Assembly: GCF_014196845.1 (NCBI RefSeq)
Contig: NZ_JACIEM010000001.1
Location: forward strand, 1,054,001 to 1,118,000
Source: Aurantimonas endophytica
GTDB lineage: Bacteria > Pseudomonadota > Alphaproteobacteria > Rhizobiales > Rhizobiaceae
Direction of reading: 5' to 3'
Length of the DNA: 64,000 bases
The notes beneath the pieces are model-generated. The model saw only the letters and a program-made list of their open reading frames with translations, did no database searches and had not been told where the DNA came from. Shown here one piece after another: positions 8,316 to 17,329 of this stretch. How positions within the stretch are numbered: the first letter of the stretch is position 1; the number at the start of each line of letters is the position of its first letter. A program made the translations under genes and the position numbers.

Positions 8316-9452
8316 ATGATCATCGTGCCGAGTCCCGCCCTTGAGCTGACCCCTGTCGAGGCGGCTCTGGCCCTTCTTACGGAAGGGCTGCACCCGATCG
8401 CGGCAACCCGCCTGAAGCTATCTGAAGCGCTCGGCTGGGTGGCGGCGGAAGCGGCGCCGCTGGCCGCCTCGCTGCCGGCAGCCGACACGGCCACGATCGA
8501 CGGCTTCGCCTTCGCGGCCGCCGATCTGCTCGGTGCCTCGCCCTATTCGCCGGTCGTGCCCGCCGGCCCGCTGCGATGGGTCGAGCCCGGCGATCCGCTC
8601 CCTGACGGCTGTGATTGCGTCGTCGAGGCGGGGTTCGTCGACCGCACGGGCCCGCTGGTCGAGATCGCCGGCGAGGTGGTGTCCGGGCATGGTATGAGCC
8701 GACGCGGCGAGGATCTGCCGGCGGGCTTCCTGCCAATCACCGCGGGGCGGCCCATCAGTACCCTGGACATCCTCGTCGCCCGGCAGGCTGGCCTGACCGA
8801 TCTGCCGGTCCGCCGGCCGAAACTGCATCTCCTGAACGTTGGCGGCGACACCGGCAGTGCCGCAAGCGCCGAACTCGTCGCCGACTTCGCCCGGGCCGCC
8901 GGCGCACGGGTCGCGGCGATGACCGCCGTCGCCCGCGACGTCGCCGCCATCGGCGACGCGGTCGAGGCCGCCGACGACGACATCATCGTCATGGTCGGCG
9001 GCACCGGCGCCGGTGCTGGCGACGTCACCACCGGAGCGCTCGCGGCAAGCGGCATCCTGCTGGCGCATGGCATCGCGCAGGCGCCCGGCACCACCACGGC
9101 GATCGGCCGGCGCGGCCCGGTGCCAGTCATCGCCCTGCCCGGCAGCCCGGACCAGGCACTGGCCGCCTTCTGGACCTTAGTCCGACCGGTCATCGACCGT
9201 CTCTCCGGACGCGCCCGGCCGCCTGCCCGCATCCTGCCGCTCGCCCGCAAGATCGCCTCCGCCGTCGGCGTCACCGAGCTCGTCCTGCTCCGTGAAGCAA
9301 AAGAGACCTGGCTTCCGCTGGCGATCGGGCGCTTTCCGCTCCACCGCCTCGCCGAGGCCGAAGCGTGGCTCGCCGTGCCGGGTGACAGCGAGGGTCACGC
9401 GGCGGGAACGCCGGTGGCGGCCTTCCCGGTTTCTGCTACGAGCATCGCATGA
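8316..9452 (+). CDS. Divergent MoeA-like protein (molybdopterin-binding domain)
   Basis: MoeA/MogA-superfamily protein of 378 aa that departs from the canonical motifs. The usual NSAxDGYA loop reads TATIDGFAF (58-66), the SGGVSxGDxD loop reads VGGTGAGAGD (227-236), KPGKP reads APGTTTA (256-262) and GLPGNP reads ALPGSP (273-278). The MPT-binding domain fold seems kept, but the metal-insertion chemistry may be altered. It sits between tupA and a second MoeA whose ATG overlaps its stop by 4 bp, so a role in tungsten or molybdenum handling is likely but unproven. Start: ATG 8316 is the first in-frame ATG after tupA; no strong Shine-Dalgarno is seen. Confidence 0.8.
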   Translation: MIIVPSPALELTPVEAALALLTEGLHPIAATRLKLSEALGWVAAEAAPLAASLPAADTATIDGFAFAAADLLGASPYSPVVPAGPLRWVEPGDPLPDGCDCVVEAGFVDRTGPLVEIAGEVVSGHGMSRRGEDLPAGFLPITAGRPISTLDILVARQAGLTDLPVRRPKLHLLNVGGDTGSAASAELVADFARAAGARVAAMTAVARDVAAIGDAVEAADDDIIVMVGGTGAGAGDVTTGALAASGILLAHGIAQAPGTTTAIGRRGPVPVIALPGSPDQALAAFWTLVRPVIDRLSGRARPPARILPLARKIASAVGVTELVLLREAKETWLPLAIGRFPLHRLAEAEAWLAVPGDSEGHAAGTPVAAFPVSATSIA

Positions 9453-11413
9453 CGCATGACCCCGTGCCGCCAGTGGCTGCTGCCGGCGGCAGCAGCCACG
9501 AGCAGGAACAGTTCCTCGCGATCCTCTCGCGCGAGGAAGCCCTTTCGCGATTCGAGGCGGCACTTTTTCCGCGACGAGCAGCGACCGAGTTGCGACCACT
9601 TGGCTCGGCCCTCGGTGCGGCCTTGGCCGAGGACGTCGTCGCGCCAATCGACGTGCCGCCTTTCGACCGCGCCAATGTCGACGGCTTCGCCATCCGCTCG
9701 GCGGACCTTGCCGGTGCCGGCGAGTCGCTGCCCGCGACGCTGAGCCTCAACGGCGAGACGATCGCCTGCGGCACCCAGCCGCTGCTGCCGGTAGGGCCGG
9801 GTACCGCGACCCCCATCGCCACCGGCGGCCCCGTGCCGCGCGGCGCCGACGCGATCGTGATGGTCGAGCACACCCAGCCGGCCGACGAGGCGGCCGGGAT
9901 CGAGATCCGCCGGGCCGCGAGCCCCGGCCAGTTCGTCTCCTATGCCGGCTCGGATATCGCCCGTGGCGAAGTGCTGCTACGCGCCGGCACGCTGATCGGC
10001 TCGCGCGAGATCGGCATGCTCGCCGCCTGCGGCATTTCCGCCATTCCCGTCGCCCGCCGCCCCCGCGTGGCAATCCTCTCCACCGGTGACGAACTCGTGC
10101 CGCCCGGCGAGGCGCTGCGTCCCGCGGCAATCTACGACGTCAACGGCGCGATCGTCGCCGCTGCCGTCGCCGAGAACGGCGGCGAGCCACATTTCCTCGG
10201 CGCCTTCCCCGACGAGGAAGCGGTACTGGAAGCGGCGATGCGCGCGGCGCTGGCCTCGCACGACATGCTGATCCTTTCGGGCGGCACCTCCAAGGGCGCC
10301 GGCGACGTCAGCCATCGCATCGTGCCGCGGCTCGGGGCACCCGGCATTCTCGCCCACGGCGTCGCGCTGAAGCCGGGCAAGCCACTCTGCCTCGCCGTCT
10401 GCGACGGCAAGCCCGTGGTCATCCTGCCCGGCTTCCCGACCTCGGCGATGTTCACCTTCCACGACATCATCGCCCCTGTGCTGCGCCGCATGGCCGGCCT
10501 GCCGCCGCGGGCGGAGCATTCGGTCGAAGCGACGGTCCCGGTGCGCATCGGCTCGGAGCTGGGGCGTACCGAATTCGTCATGACCTCGCTGGTCGAGGGC
10601 GCCGAGGGGCTTGTCGCCTATCCGACCGGCAAGGGCTCGGGTGCCATCACATCCTTTGCCCAGGCCGACGGCTTCCTGCGCATCGAGGCGCTGGCCGATC
10701 ATCTGCCGGCCGGCTCGCGGGCGAAGGTCATGCTGTTCACCCCGGAACTGCGGGTCCCCGACCTCGTGCTGATCGGCAGCCATTGCGTCGGGCTCGACAG
10801 GGTCGCAGCGCCATTGGTGCGCAGGGGCTTGCTGGTGCGAACGCTGGCGGTCGGCAGCCTCGGTGGCCTCGCCGCCGCACGACGCGGCGAATGCGATCTC
10901 GCGCCCATCCACCTCTTCGACGAAAAGACCGGTACCTACAACGAACCGTTCCTGGCGCCCGGGCTGGAACTCGTCCGCGGCTGGCGGCGCATGCAGGGCA
11001 TCGTCCACCGTCCGGGTGACCCGCGGTTCGACGGGCGTTCGGCCGAGGAGGCCGTCACTGCTGCGCTCGCCGATCCCGACTGCCTGATGGTCAACCGCAA
11101 CCAGGGCGCAGGAACCCGGATCCTGATCGACCGGCTGCTCGGCGGGGCCCGCCCGGACGGCTATTTCAACCAGCCGAAGTCGCACAACGCCGTCGCCGCG
11201 GCCGTGGCACAGCAACGCGCCGACTGGGGCGTCGCCATCGAACCCGTCGCTGCCGCCGCCGGCCTGGCGTTCATCCCGCTGACCGAGGAGCATTACGACT
11301 TCGCCCTCGTCACGGCGCGAAAAGAGCGGCCGGGCGTCGCCGCCTTCCTGGAGGCGCTGGCATCGCCGGAGGCCGCCAGGGCGCTGGAGGATGCCGGCTT
11401 CGCGAAAGCCTGA
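9449..11413 (+). CDS. MoeA fused to a C-terminal PBP-like domain
   Basis: Two-part protein of 654 aa. Residues about 25-425 are a full MoeA: RANVDGFAI (74-82), ATGGPVPRGADAIVM, LSTGDEL, SGGTSKGAGD, KPGKP and LPGFPTSAM. It would insert molybdate or tungstate into adenylylated molybdopterin. Residues from about 435 to the end are a periplasmic-binding-protein-like domain of PF12727 type (GSHCVGLD, then MVNRNQGAGTRILID and WGVAIEPVA). The same domain type is in the regulator at 5032. The ATG overlaps the preceding gene by 4 bp. It converges with mobA, the two stops lying only 2 bp apart. Confidence 0.9.
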   Translation: MTHDPVPPVAAAGGSSHEQEQFLAILSREEALSRFEAALFPRRAATELRPLGSALGAALAEDVVAPIDVPPFDRANVDGFAIRSADLAGAGESLPATLSLNGETIACGTQPLLPVGPGTATPIATGGPVPRGADAIVMVEHTQPADEAAGIEIRRAASPGQFVSYAGSDIARGEVLLRAGTLIGSREIGMLAACGISAIPVARRPRVAILSTGDELVPPGEALRPAAIYDVNGAIVAAAVAENGGEPHFLGAFPDEEAVLEAAMRAALASHDMLILSGGTSKGAGDVSHRIVPRLGAPGILAHGVALKPGKPLCLAVCDGKPVVILPGFPTSAMFTFHDIIAPVLRRMAGLPPRAEHSVEATVPVRIGSELGRTEFVMTSLVEGAEGLVAYPTGKGSGAITSFAQADGFLRIEALADHLPAGSRAKVMLFTPELRVPDLVLIGSHCVGLDRVAAPLVRRGLLVRTLAVGSLGGLAAARRGECDLAPIHLFDEKTGTYNEPFLAPGLELVRGWRRMQGIVHRPGDPRFDGRSAEEAVTAALADPDCLMVNRNQGAGTRILIDRLLGGARPDGYFNQPKSHNAVAAAVAQQRADWGVAIEPVAAAAGLAFIPLTEEHYDFALVTARKERPGVAAFLEALASPEAARALEDAGFAKA

Positions 11414-11415
11414 CC

Positions 11416-12054
11416 TCAGGCCGGCAGGCTTGCCGCCAGCCGCTCCGCCTCGGCGAGGTCTTCGACCGTATTGGCGTTGAAGAACGGATCGACCGGCAGC
11501 GCCGGCCAGGCGACGGCGGCAACGCCGTGCCGCGCCGTCCAGCGGTCGACCCGGCGCAAGCCCTCCTCGACCAGCGCCTGGCGCAGGTCCTGCCGCAGCC
11601 CGACCTGCCAGAGACCGACGACCGGATGCGCCTGCTCGCCGGACGTCGCGACGGCCAGCGGCACGCCGGCGGCGACGCGCGCTTCATGGAGCCGCGAAAC
11701 CAGGTCGCGCGGCAAAAACGGGCAGTCCCCCGGCGCACTCGCCACCCATTCGACGTCCGGCCGGTGTTCCGCGGCCCACTCCAGCGCCGCGAGGATACCC
11801 GCCAACGGGCCGGGATAGTCCTCGACCGTGTCGGCGATCACCGGGAGCCCCCAGGCGGCGAAGCGCGCCGGGTCGCCGTTGGCGTTCAGCACCAGCCCGT
11901 CGCATTGAGGGGCGATGCGCTCGATGACGTGATCAAGGATCGGCCGCCCGGCGACAGTCCGCATCGGCTTGTCGCCGCCGCCCATCCGGCGCGCCAGCCC
12001 GCCGGCGAGGATGACCCCAAGCGTCGCCGGGTACGCAGCGCCAGCCCCGGTCAC
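11416..12054 (-). CDS. mobA: Molybdenum cofactor guanylyltransferase MobA
   Basis: Transfers GMP from GTP to Mo- or W-molybdopterin to make the MGD cofactor used by formate dehydrogenase; cytosolic, 212 aa. The nucleotide-binding motif [15 protein letters not shown] lies at 16-30 and the metal-binding Asp in [10 protein letters not shown] in mid-protein. The start overlaps the fdhD stop by 4 bp (ATGA), so fdhD and mobA are a two-gene operon. Confidence 0.93.
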   Translation of the reverse strand: MTGAGAAYPATLGVILAGGLARRMGGGDKPMRTVAGRPILDHVIERIAPQCDGLVLNANGDPARFAAWGLPVIADTVEDYPGPLAGILAALEWAAEHRPDVEWVASAPGDCPFLPRDLVSRLHEARVAAGVPLAVATSGEQAHPVVGLWQVGLRQDLRQALVEEGLRRVDRWTARHGVAAVAWPALPVDPFFNANTVEDLAEAERLAASLPA

Positions 12055-12935
12055 GGCCGGTAGCCCTGGCGGTCGCCCAGCGGCGCATCCGGCGTCGCCT
12101 CGATGTCGAGGTCGAAGACGATGCGCTCCTGGCCGGCAACGGCGACGAAGCGCTTGCCGCGGGCGCGTCCGACCAGCGTCAGTCCGGCCTTCTGCGCCAG
12201 CTCCACGCCCCAGGCGGTGAAGCCGGAGCGCGAGACGAGCACCGGAATGCCCATCCGCACCGTCTTGATGACCATTTCCGAGGTCAGCCGGCCGGTCGTG
12301 TACATGATCTTGTCGGCCGAATCGATTTCGTTGCGGAACATCCAGCCGGCGATCTTGTCGACGGCATTGTGGCGGCCGACGTCCTCCATGTAGCAGAGTG
12401 GCTGGTCGCCGCGGCAGAGTACGCAGCCATGGATGGAACCGGCCGCCAGGTAGATCGAGGGCGTCGTGTTGATCGTCCGGGTCAGATGGTAGAGCCAGGA
12501 GGTCCGCAGTTCCGCCTGCGGCAGCACCACCCCTTCCATCGACTCCATGAGGTCGCCGAAGGCCGTGCCCTGGGCGCAGCCGGAGGTCAGCGTGCGTTTG
12601 CGCAGCTTCTGCTCGTAATTCGTTCCGGCCTCGGTCCGCACCACGACGACCTGCAGGTCGTCGTGGTATTCCACCTCGGTGACGACGTCGCGGGGCTTGA
12701 GCATGTTCTGGTTGAGCAGGTAGCCGAGCGCCAGATATTCCGGATGGTCGTTGATCGTCATCATCGTGACGATCTCCTGGGCGTTGAGGTAGAGCGTCAG
12801 CGTCCGCTCCACCGGCACCCGGATGTCGACGGTAACGCCATTATGGTCGACACCCGTGACGGCTTGCGTCAGAAGCGGGTTGTCGGGGTCCGGCAGGACG
12901 AGGGGCGCATCGGGTCGGATCGTTGTGTGCTGCAT
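12051..12935 (-). CDS. fdhD: FdhD, sulfurtransferase for formate dehydrogenase cofactor
   Basis: Moves sulfur from a cysteine desulfurase to the bis-MGD cofactor, needed for FDH activity; 294 aa. Conserved stretches include [26 protein letters not shown] and [11 protein letters not shown]. At the loop where E. coli FdhD has CxxC, this protein has C120-A-Q-G, that is only one Cys; a separate C171-V-L-C174 pair lies in [12 protein letters not shown]. It is transcribed divergently from moeA across an 89-bp gap and leads the fdhD-mobA pair. Confidence 0.93.
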   Translation of the reverse strand: MQHTTIRPDAPLVLPDPDNPLLTQAVTGVDHNGVTVDIRVPVERTLTLYLNAQEIVTMMTINDHPEYLALGYLLNQNMLKPRDVVTEVEYHDDLQVVVVRTEAGTNYEQKLRKRTLTSGCAQGTAFGDLMESMEGVVLPQAELRTSWLYHLTRTINTTPSIYLAAGSIHGCVLCRGDQPLCYMEDVGRHNAVDKIAGWMFRNEIDSADKIMYTTGRLTSEMVIKTVRMGIPVLVSRSGFTAWGVELAQKAGLTLVGRARGKRFVAVAGQERIVFDLDIEATPDAPLGDRQGYRP

Positions 12936-13024
12936 GGCTCTTACCTAGATGCCGGCAGGCCGTCCCGCAATTGGCGGGGTGGCGCGAGACCGCCGATCAG
13001 ATCAGGAAGACGACCGAAGGAGCC

Positions 13025-14281
13025 ATGGCGCAACTTTCCGACGACTGCTTCGCCTTTGGCGGACCGATGCAAACAGTCGACGACACCGTCGCCCTGATCG
13101 CCGAGCGCCTGCCGGCGGTCGAAGGCCGCGAGACGGTGCCGCTGGATTCGGCCGATGGGCGGGTCCTTGCGGAGGACCTCACCGCTCCCTTCCCGCTGCC
13201 GCCCTTCACCAACTCGGCCGTCGACGGCTATGCGCTGGCCGGTGCCGACCTGCCCGCCGAGGGCGAGGCTACCTTCAGGGTCGCCGAGCGCCTGCAGGCC
13301 GGCATGGCGTCGGCCCGACGGCTTGGCCCGGACGAGACCGTACGGATCTTCACCGGCGCGCCGATGCCGGCAGGCGCCGACACCGTCTTCATGCAAGAGG
13401 ACGTGCGGGTCGCCGAGGACGGGCGCATCGTCTTCCCGGCGGGCCTGAAGCGCGGCGCTAATGTTCGGCCCGCGGGCGAGGATGTCGCCCCCGGCACCGT
13501 CGTCCTTCTGGCGGGCCGGATCCTACGGCCGCAGGACGTGGCGCTCGCCGCAGCGCTTGGCTTCACCGAGATCGTCGTGCGTCGGCGGGTCCGCGTCGCG
13601 GTGTTCTCCACCGGCAACGAGATCGTCGCGCCGGGCGCGCCGCGCGCGCCGGCGCAGCTCTTCGATTCCAACCGCTTCATGCTTGGCGCCATGCTGCGTC
13701 GCCTCGGCTGCGCCGTTACCGATCTCGGCATCCTCGCCGACGACCGCGAGCGGATCGCCGGCGTGCTGCGCGATGCCGCCGCCGGCCACGACCTCATCCT
13801 CACCTCCGGCGGGGTCTCCACCGGCGAGGCAGACCATGTCCGGGCCAGCGTCGAGAGCGTCGGCACGCTGGTGTTCTGGCGCGTCGCGATCAAGCCGGGC
13901 CGGCCGGTGGCGATGGGCGTGATCGACGGGACGGCCTTCATCGGCCTGCCCGGCAATCCCGTCGCCGGCTTCGTCACCTTCGCGCGCATCGCCCGCCCCG
14001 CGATCCATGCGCTCGCCGGGGCAAGGGCGCCGGCGCTGGTGGCGACGCCGTTGCGCGCGGCGTTTGCGTATCGAAAGAAGGCCGGCCGGCGGGAATACGT
14101 CCGGGTCACCATCCGCCGGGCCGACGACGGCAGCGTCGAGACGGTGAAGTTCCCGCGCGAGGGCGCCGGCCTCCTCTCCTCGCTGGTCGAGACGGACGGG
14201 CTGGTCGAACTGCGCGAGGACAGCGTCGGAGTCGCACCTGGCGACATCGTCGATTTCCTTCCCTATTCAAGCCTGCTGTGA
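13025..14281 (+). CDS. moeA: Molybdopterin molybdotransferase MoeA
   Basis: Canonical MoeA of 418 aa, close to the family's usual 400-420. Motifs intact: NSAVDGYA, TGAPMPAGADTVFMQE, FSTGNEI, SGGVSTGEADHV, IKPGRPVAMG and GLPGNPVAGF. It ligates molybdate (or tungstate) to adenylyl-molybdopterin. GAAGGAG sits 4 bp before ATG 13025; an upstream in-frame start at 12923 would read through fdhD's promoter and is not used. This is the third MoeA-type gene within 6 kb. A TusA-like gene follows 64 bp on. Confidence 0.93.
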   Translation: MAQLSDDCFAFGGPMQTVDDTVALIAERLPAVEGRETVPLDSADGRVLAEDLTAPFPLPPFTNSAVDGYALAGADLPAEGEATFRVAERLQAGMASARRLGPDETVRIFTGAPMPAGADTVFMQEDVRVAEDGRIVFPAGLKRGANVRPAGEDVAPGTVVLLAGRILRPQDVALAAALGFTEIVVRRRVRVAVFSTGNEIVAPGAPRAPAQLFDSNRFMLGAMLRRLGCAVTDLGILADDRERIAGVLRDAAAGHDLILTSGGVSTGEADHVRASVESVGTLVFWRVAIKPGRPVAMGVIDGTAFIGLPGNPVAGFVTFARIARPAIHALAGARAPALVATPLRAAFAYRKKAGRREYVRVTIRRADDGSVETVKFPREGAGLLSSLVETDGLVELREDSVGVAPGDIVDFLPYSSLL

Positions 14282-14345
14282 GACACGCGATGAAGAATGA
14301 AGTTCAGTTGACGGCGCCACGCCGCCCGGCCATCGTCGCCAACAC

Positions 14346-14582
14346 ATGACCACCACCATCCTCGACCTGTCGGGCCTCAAATGCCCGCTGCCGGCGCTCA
14401 AGACCCGCAAGGCGCTGGGCGGCATCGCGCCGGGCGACCGGCTCGAGGTGCGCTGCACCGATCCCCTGGCGCTCATCGACATCCCCCATCTCGTCAACGA
14501 GATGGGCTACCGGCTGGAAAACACCGGGCGTGACGGCGAGCGTAGCGTGTTTCTGATAGAGAAACCGGCCGATCCCGCCTGA
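14346..14582 (+). CDS. TusA/SirA-family sulfur carrier protein
   Basis: Small cytosolic protein of 78 aa with the TusA signature LSGLKCPLPALKTRKAL; the persulfide-forming Cys is C13 in CPLP (13-16). The family relays sulfur from cysteine desulfurase. Next to moeA and near fdhD, it could feed sulfur into molybdopterin or FDH cofactor maturation, which is inference. There is no clear Shine-Dalgarno before the ATG. It converges with the DUF3305 gene. Confidence 0.85.
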   Translation: MTTTILDLSGLKCPLPALKTRKALGGIAPGDRLEVRCTDPLALIDIPHLVNEMGYRLENTGRDGERSVFLIEKPADPA

Positions 14583-14622
14583 AACAGACGGTGGCATTGC
14601 GGCCCGCACCGAGCCGTGGACG

Positions 14623-15075
14623 TCAGTCGCGCTTGCGCTTGATGAATTTCCGCTCGACGTGATGGACCCGCACGAACTCGGCGAGCCTTTCGGCGATCTC
14701 CGGCGGCATCGGCGCGACCTCGACGAGGAGATCGCCGATCTCCGTCATCGATTCGCCCTCGGCCGGATCGGCGGTGACGGCGACGAGCCGGATCCCCGGT
14801 TCTTCCGGCAGGAGCGCCAGCGTCACCCAGAGCCCCGCGTGGCCTGAGGCGAGATTGTCGCGGTAATTGGCCGTCTCGACGCGGTGGAACTCGACATCGC
14901 TCGCGCCGGCATAGATCAGCGTCGCATCGCCCTCCTGCCCGAGCACCTGACCGTCGGGCGTACCCGGCGCTTCGGGAACGATTGCGGCGATGCGCCAGGC
15001 ATGCTCGGCCCATGGGCTCGAGGACGGCCGGCGCTCGACGACGACACCGACCCGGAAGGCAGGGGTATCGGCCAT
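14623..15075 (-). CDS. DUF3305 family protein (FDH-associated)
   Basis: Protein of 150 aa beginning FRVGVVVERRPSSSPWAEHAWR and ending in a basic tail (ERKFIKRKRD). This matches the DUF3305 pattern, a family of unknown function found beside formate dehydrogenase genes in alphaproteobacteria. No signal peptide or catalytic motif is obvious, so it is probably cytosolic and an assembly or regulatory factor. It is the last gene of a four-gene minus-strand operon; its start shares one base with the stop of the gene before it. Confidence 0.83.
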   Translation of the reverse strand: MADTPAFRVGVVVERRPSSSPWAEHAWRIAAIVPEAPGTPDGQVLGQEGDATLIYAGASDVEFHRVETANYRDNLASGHAGLWVTLALLPEEPGIRLVAVTADPAEGESMTEIGDLLVEVAPMPPEIAERLAEFVRVHHVERKFIKRKRD

Positions 15076-16088
15076 CAGCTGGTCTCCGCCGGGCCGCGCA
15101 GCGGCAGGCCGGCAATCAGGTTCTGCGGCTTCATCCGCACCATGCCGTCGGGCGTGGTCGACAGGAATAGCCAGACCGGCCGGTCGCCGATCGACGGAAA
15201 CGCCTCGGCCGGGTCGTCAAAGCGCAGCGCGAACAGGCCGATGATGCGTTCGAGGTCTGCGTCCCGCGTCGCCTCGCCGCGCCAGAGCTGGTTGCCGACG
15301 CGCATCGAATCGACGTCGAGCCCGACGAACCAGGCCCAGTCCGCCTCCTCCGCGTGCGCCACCGGCTCGACGCTGACGGCGACGCCCAGGAGATGGCGCA
15401 CCCAGATCTCAATGGCCTTCGCCAGGCCGGCGCGCGAGGAGAGGCCGCCGCCGAAGCTGAGCACCAGGTCGAATGCCTCGTTGCGGTGGCCGTAGGAGGC
15501 TTCGTTCTCGGCATCGAGAATGTCGAGCTCGGTAATCGTCGGCCCACTGAACATCATCAGCAGCGGCGCGGTGTTGCGGCGGCTCTCTTCCTGCAGCTCC
15601 ACAACTTCGGCATCGGCGAGCAGCAGCGCGCCCTCGTGGGCGCTGCTGCGCTGCGTCCGGAAGAACAGCTCCGCCGAACGCAGCACGAAGGCGTCGGTGC
15701 ATCCCTCCAGCGCGTTGCGCAGGATCACCTGCGTCAGTTGGTTGACGAAGAGCGGCGGCGTGCCGCTCATCCCGCCTCGCACCAGATCGAGATAGGCCGC
15801 CTCCAGCGTCGGATGCGCCAGCAGCCGGTCGCGGAAGGCGAGCATCACCTCCCAGTTCTCGCGCGCATCCTCGTCCGCCAGGCCGGCGATCTCGTCCGCC
15901 GTCACCGGCCGTTTCGGATCGGCGAGCAGCGCCGCATGCAGCGCCCGCTCGGCGTCGCAGGCCTCCTCCGGCGGCATCAGTTCCGGCCGGGCGAAATACG
16001 CCTTCAGGAACGCATCCGTCGGCACCAGCCAGCCGTCCTCGTTGCGGTCGAGCAGGTGATGGCCCGACGAAACCCAGAAATCGCTCAT
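15075..16088 (-). CDS. DUF6352 family protein (FDH-associated, unknown function)
   Basis: Protein of 337 aa starting MSDFWVSSGHHLLDRNEDGW, a stretch I associate from memory with the uncharacterised DUF6352 family. It is acidic and largely helical in appearance, with no signal peptide, membrane segment or recognisable catalytic motif. The start is set by the 4-bp overlap (TCAT on the + strand) with the DUF6505 stop. It is the third gene of the operon ligase-like/DUF6505/DUF6352/DUF3305. The constant association with FDH genes suggests a role in cofactor or enzyme maturation; no function is known. Confidence 0.82.
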   Translation of the reverse strand: MSDFWVSSGHHLLDRNEDGWLVPTDAFLKAYFARPELMPPEEACDAERALHAALLADPKRPVTADEIAGLADEDARENWEVMLAFRDRLLAHPTLEAAYLDLVRGGMSGTPPLFVNQLTQVILRNALEGCTDAFVLRSAELFFRTQRSSAHEGALLLADAEVVELQEESRRNTAPLLMMFSGPTITELDILDAENEASYGHRNEAFDLVLSFGGGLSSRAGLAKAIEIWVRHLLGVAVSVEPVAHAEEADWAWFVGLDVDSMRVGNQLWRGEATRDADLERIIGLFALRFDDPAEAFPSIGDRPVWLFLSTTPDGMVRMKPQNLIAGLPLRGPAETS

Positions 16089-16621
16089 GCCTTGTCCTGC
16101 CGGAGTGCGTGAAGGTCGACATGCTCGACATAGTCGGCCTCGTCCACCACGATGTCGAAGGCCCGGCTGTGTTCGACCAGGCCCTCGCGCTTTTGCAGCG
16201 TGCGGAAGCGCTCGCGGATGCCCTCCTCCTCCATCGACCGCTGCACGGCGAGCACCGTGTTGACCGGATGGTCGCAGAGCGAGGCCGCGAAGGCGATCTC
16301 CTCGGCTGCCGCCGCCCGGGCCGTCTCCATGTCGGGCGCGCCGAGACGCTCGACGAGCTGCGCCGCGAGCCCCGCGAGCGCTGCCTCGTGGTCCGCCTCG
16401 GTCGCTTCCGTCACCACCACGAGCGTCGACCAGGCGAAGCTCGAAATCCCCAGGAAGCCCGATCGGAAAGCCTGCCGCTCCTGGCCGCCAAGCGCCGATA
16501 TGTCGTCGTTGAAGAAACAGAACGACCCCGACACAGCCCATTCGCCGGGCTCGGCGGCGCGGGCGAAGACGAAAGTGTCCGACGGATCGAGGCGGATGGT
16601 GCGCGGCAGTTTCAAAGCCAT
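16085..16621 (-). CDS. DUF6505 family protein (FDH-associated, unknown function)
   Basis: Protein of 178 aa beginning MALKLPRTIRLDPSDTFVF, matching from memory the uncharacterised DUF6505 family. It looks like a soluble alpha/beta protein (GISSFAWSTLVVVTEAT, then a helical half). ATG 16621 is chosen over an upstream start at 16648 because the residues between look non-homologous and it gives a 10-bp overlap with the preceding gene, typical of this operon. It sits between the ligase-like protein and DUF6352. Confidence 0.82.
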   Translation of the reverse strand: MALKLPRTIRLDPSDTFVFARAAEPGEWAVSGSFCFFNDDISALGGQERQAFRSGFLGISSFAWSTLVVVTEATEADHEAALAGLAAQLVERLGAPDMETARAAAAEEIAFAASLCDHPVNTVLAVQRSMEEEGIRERFRTLQKREGLVEHSRAFDIVVDEADYVEHVDLHALRQDKA

Positions 16622-17304
16622 GGGGCCCCCGTCGCCGGATCGAGCCAAGCGGGAACGCGCAGCGCCTCGGCCAGCAGCTTGTCGTCAGGCAAGGCGACGA
16701 CGTCGTCCTCGCCGCGCTGAAGCCAGCGCGTCTGTACCGCACCGAATCCCTCGGCGTTCCACTCGTTGATCTCCCGCAGGAAATACCGGGAAAACCCCTC
16801 AATGAGCGCTGCCGGGTCGAGTTCTTCGAACCCCTGCTCGTCCAGCCCCCCCAGCAGCGGGCGAAAGCCGGGCTCACCAGCGCGCATCACGATCATCCGC
16901 ACGCTGCAGCCGAGCACCAGCCAGTCCGGCACCGCGTCTTCCGCCGCGCCGGTCGGCCAGGCGAGGCGCAGGCCGCCCACCAGAGCCCCGTCGACGCGCA
17001 GCCCGCCCGGCCAGTCGAATCCGATTGGCTGCTGCGGCGGTGCATGGATGGCGAGGGCATCGGCCAGGGCATTGCCCGCCGCATAGACGACGCGCCTCGC
17101 CGACGCTAGCGGCTCTTCGGGCTCGAGCACCACAGCGAACTCAGTCATGTGGAAGCGACGGGCCCAGACCAGCGTGCCGGCACCGTCGGCGGCGGCAATG
17201 GACTGGGCGTGGGCGTAGGCGTCACCCGCCTCGCGAAGCGTCACCAGATGAAACGGCGGCGGCAGGCTGAGCGCGGCATTGTGGGACAGGGACATGAAAT
17301 CCAT
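16612..17304 (-). CDS. Biotin/lipoate A/B ligase-fold protein lacking the catalytic lysine
   Basis: Protein of 230 aa with the BPL/LplA/LipB fold order, first gene of the minus-strand FDH-accessory operon. The family's KWPND motif appears as DWPGG (97-101). The following GKKIAG segment, which holds the acyl-AMP-contacting Lys, appears as GALVGG (106-111), and GIGINV appears as LGCSV (131-135). It thus keeps the scaffold but not the usual ligase residues, so normal biotin or lipoate attachment is doubtful. A cofactor-binding or chaperone role is inference. A second ATG at 17295 is possible; neither has a good Shine-Dalgarno. Confidence 0.8.
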   Translation of the reverse strand: MDFMSLSHNAALSLPPPFHLVTLREAGDAYAHAQSIAAADGAGTLVWARRFHMTEFAVVLEPEEPLASARRVVYAAGNALADALAIHAPPQQPIGFDWPGGLRVDGALVGGLRLAWPTGAAEDAVPDWLVLGCSVRMIVMRAGEPGFRPLLGGLDEQGFEELDPAALIEGFSRYFLREINEWNAEGFGAVQTRWLQRGEDDVVALPDDKLLAEALRVPAWLDPATGAPWL

Positions 17305-17329
17305 ATGAGATTAACGGCTTGCACCAGCT

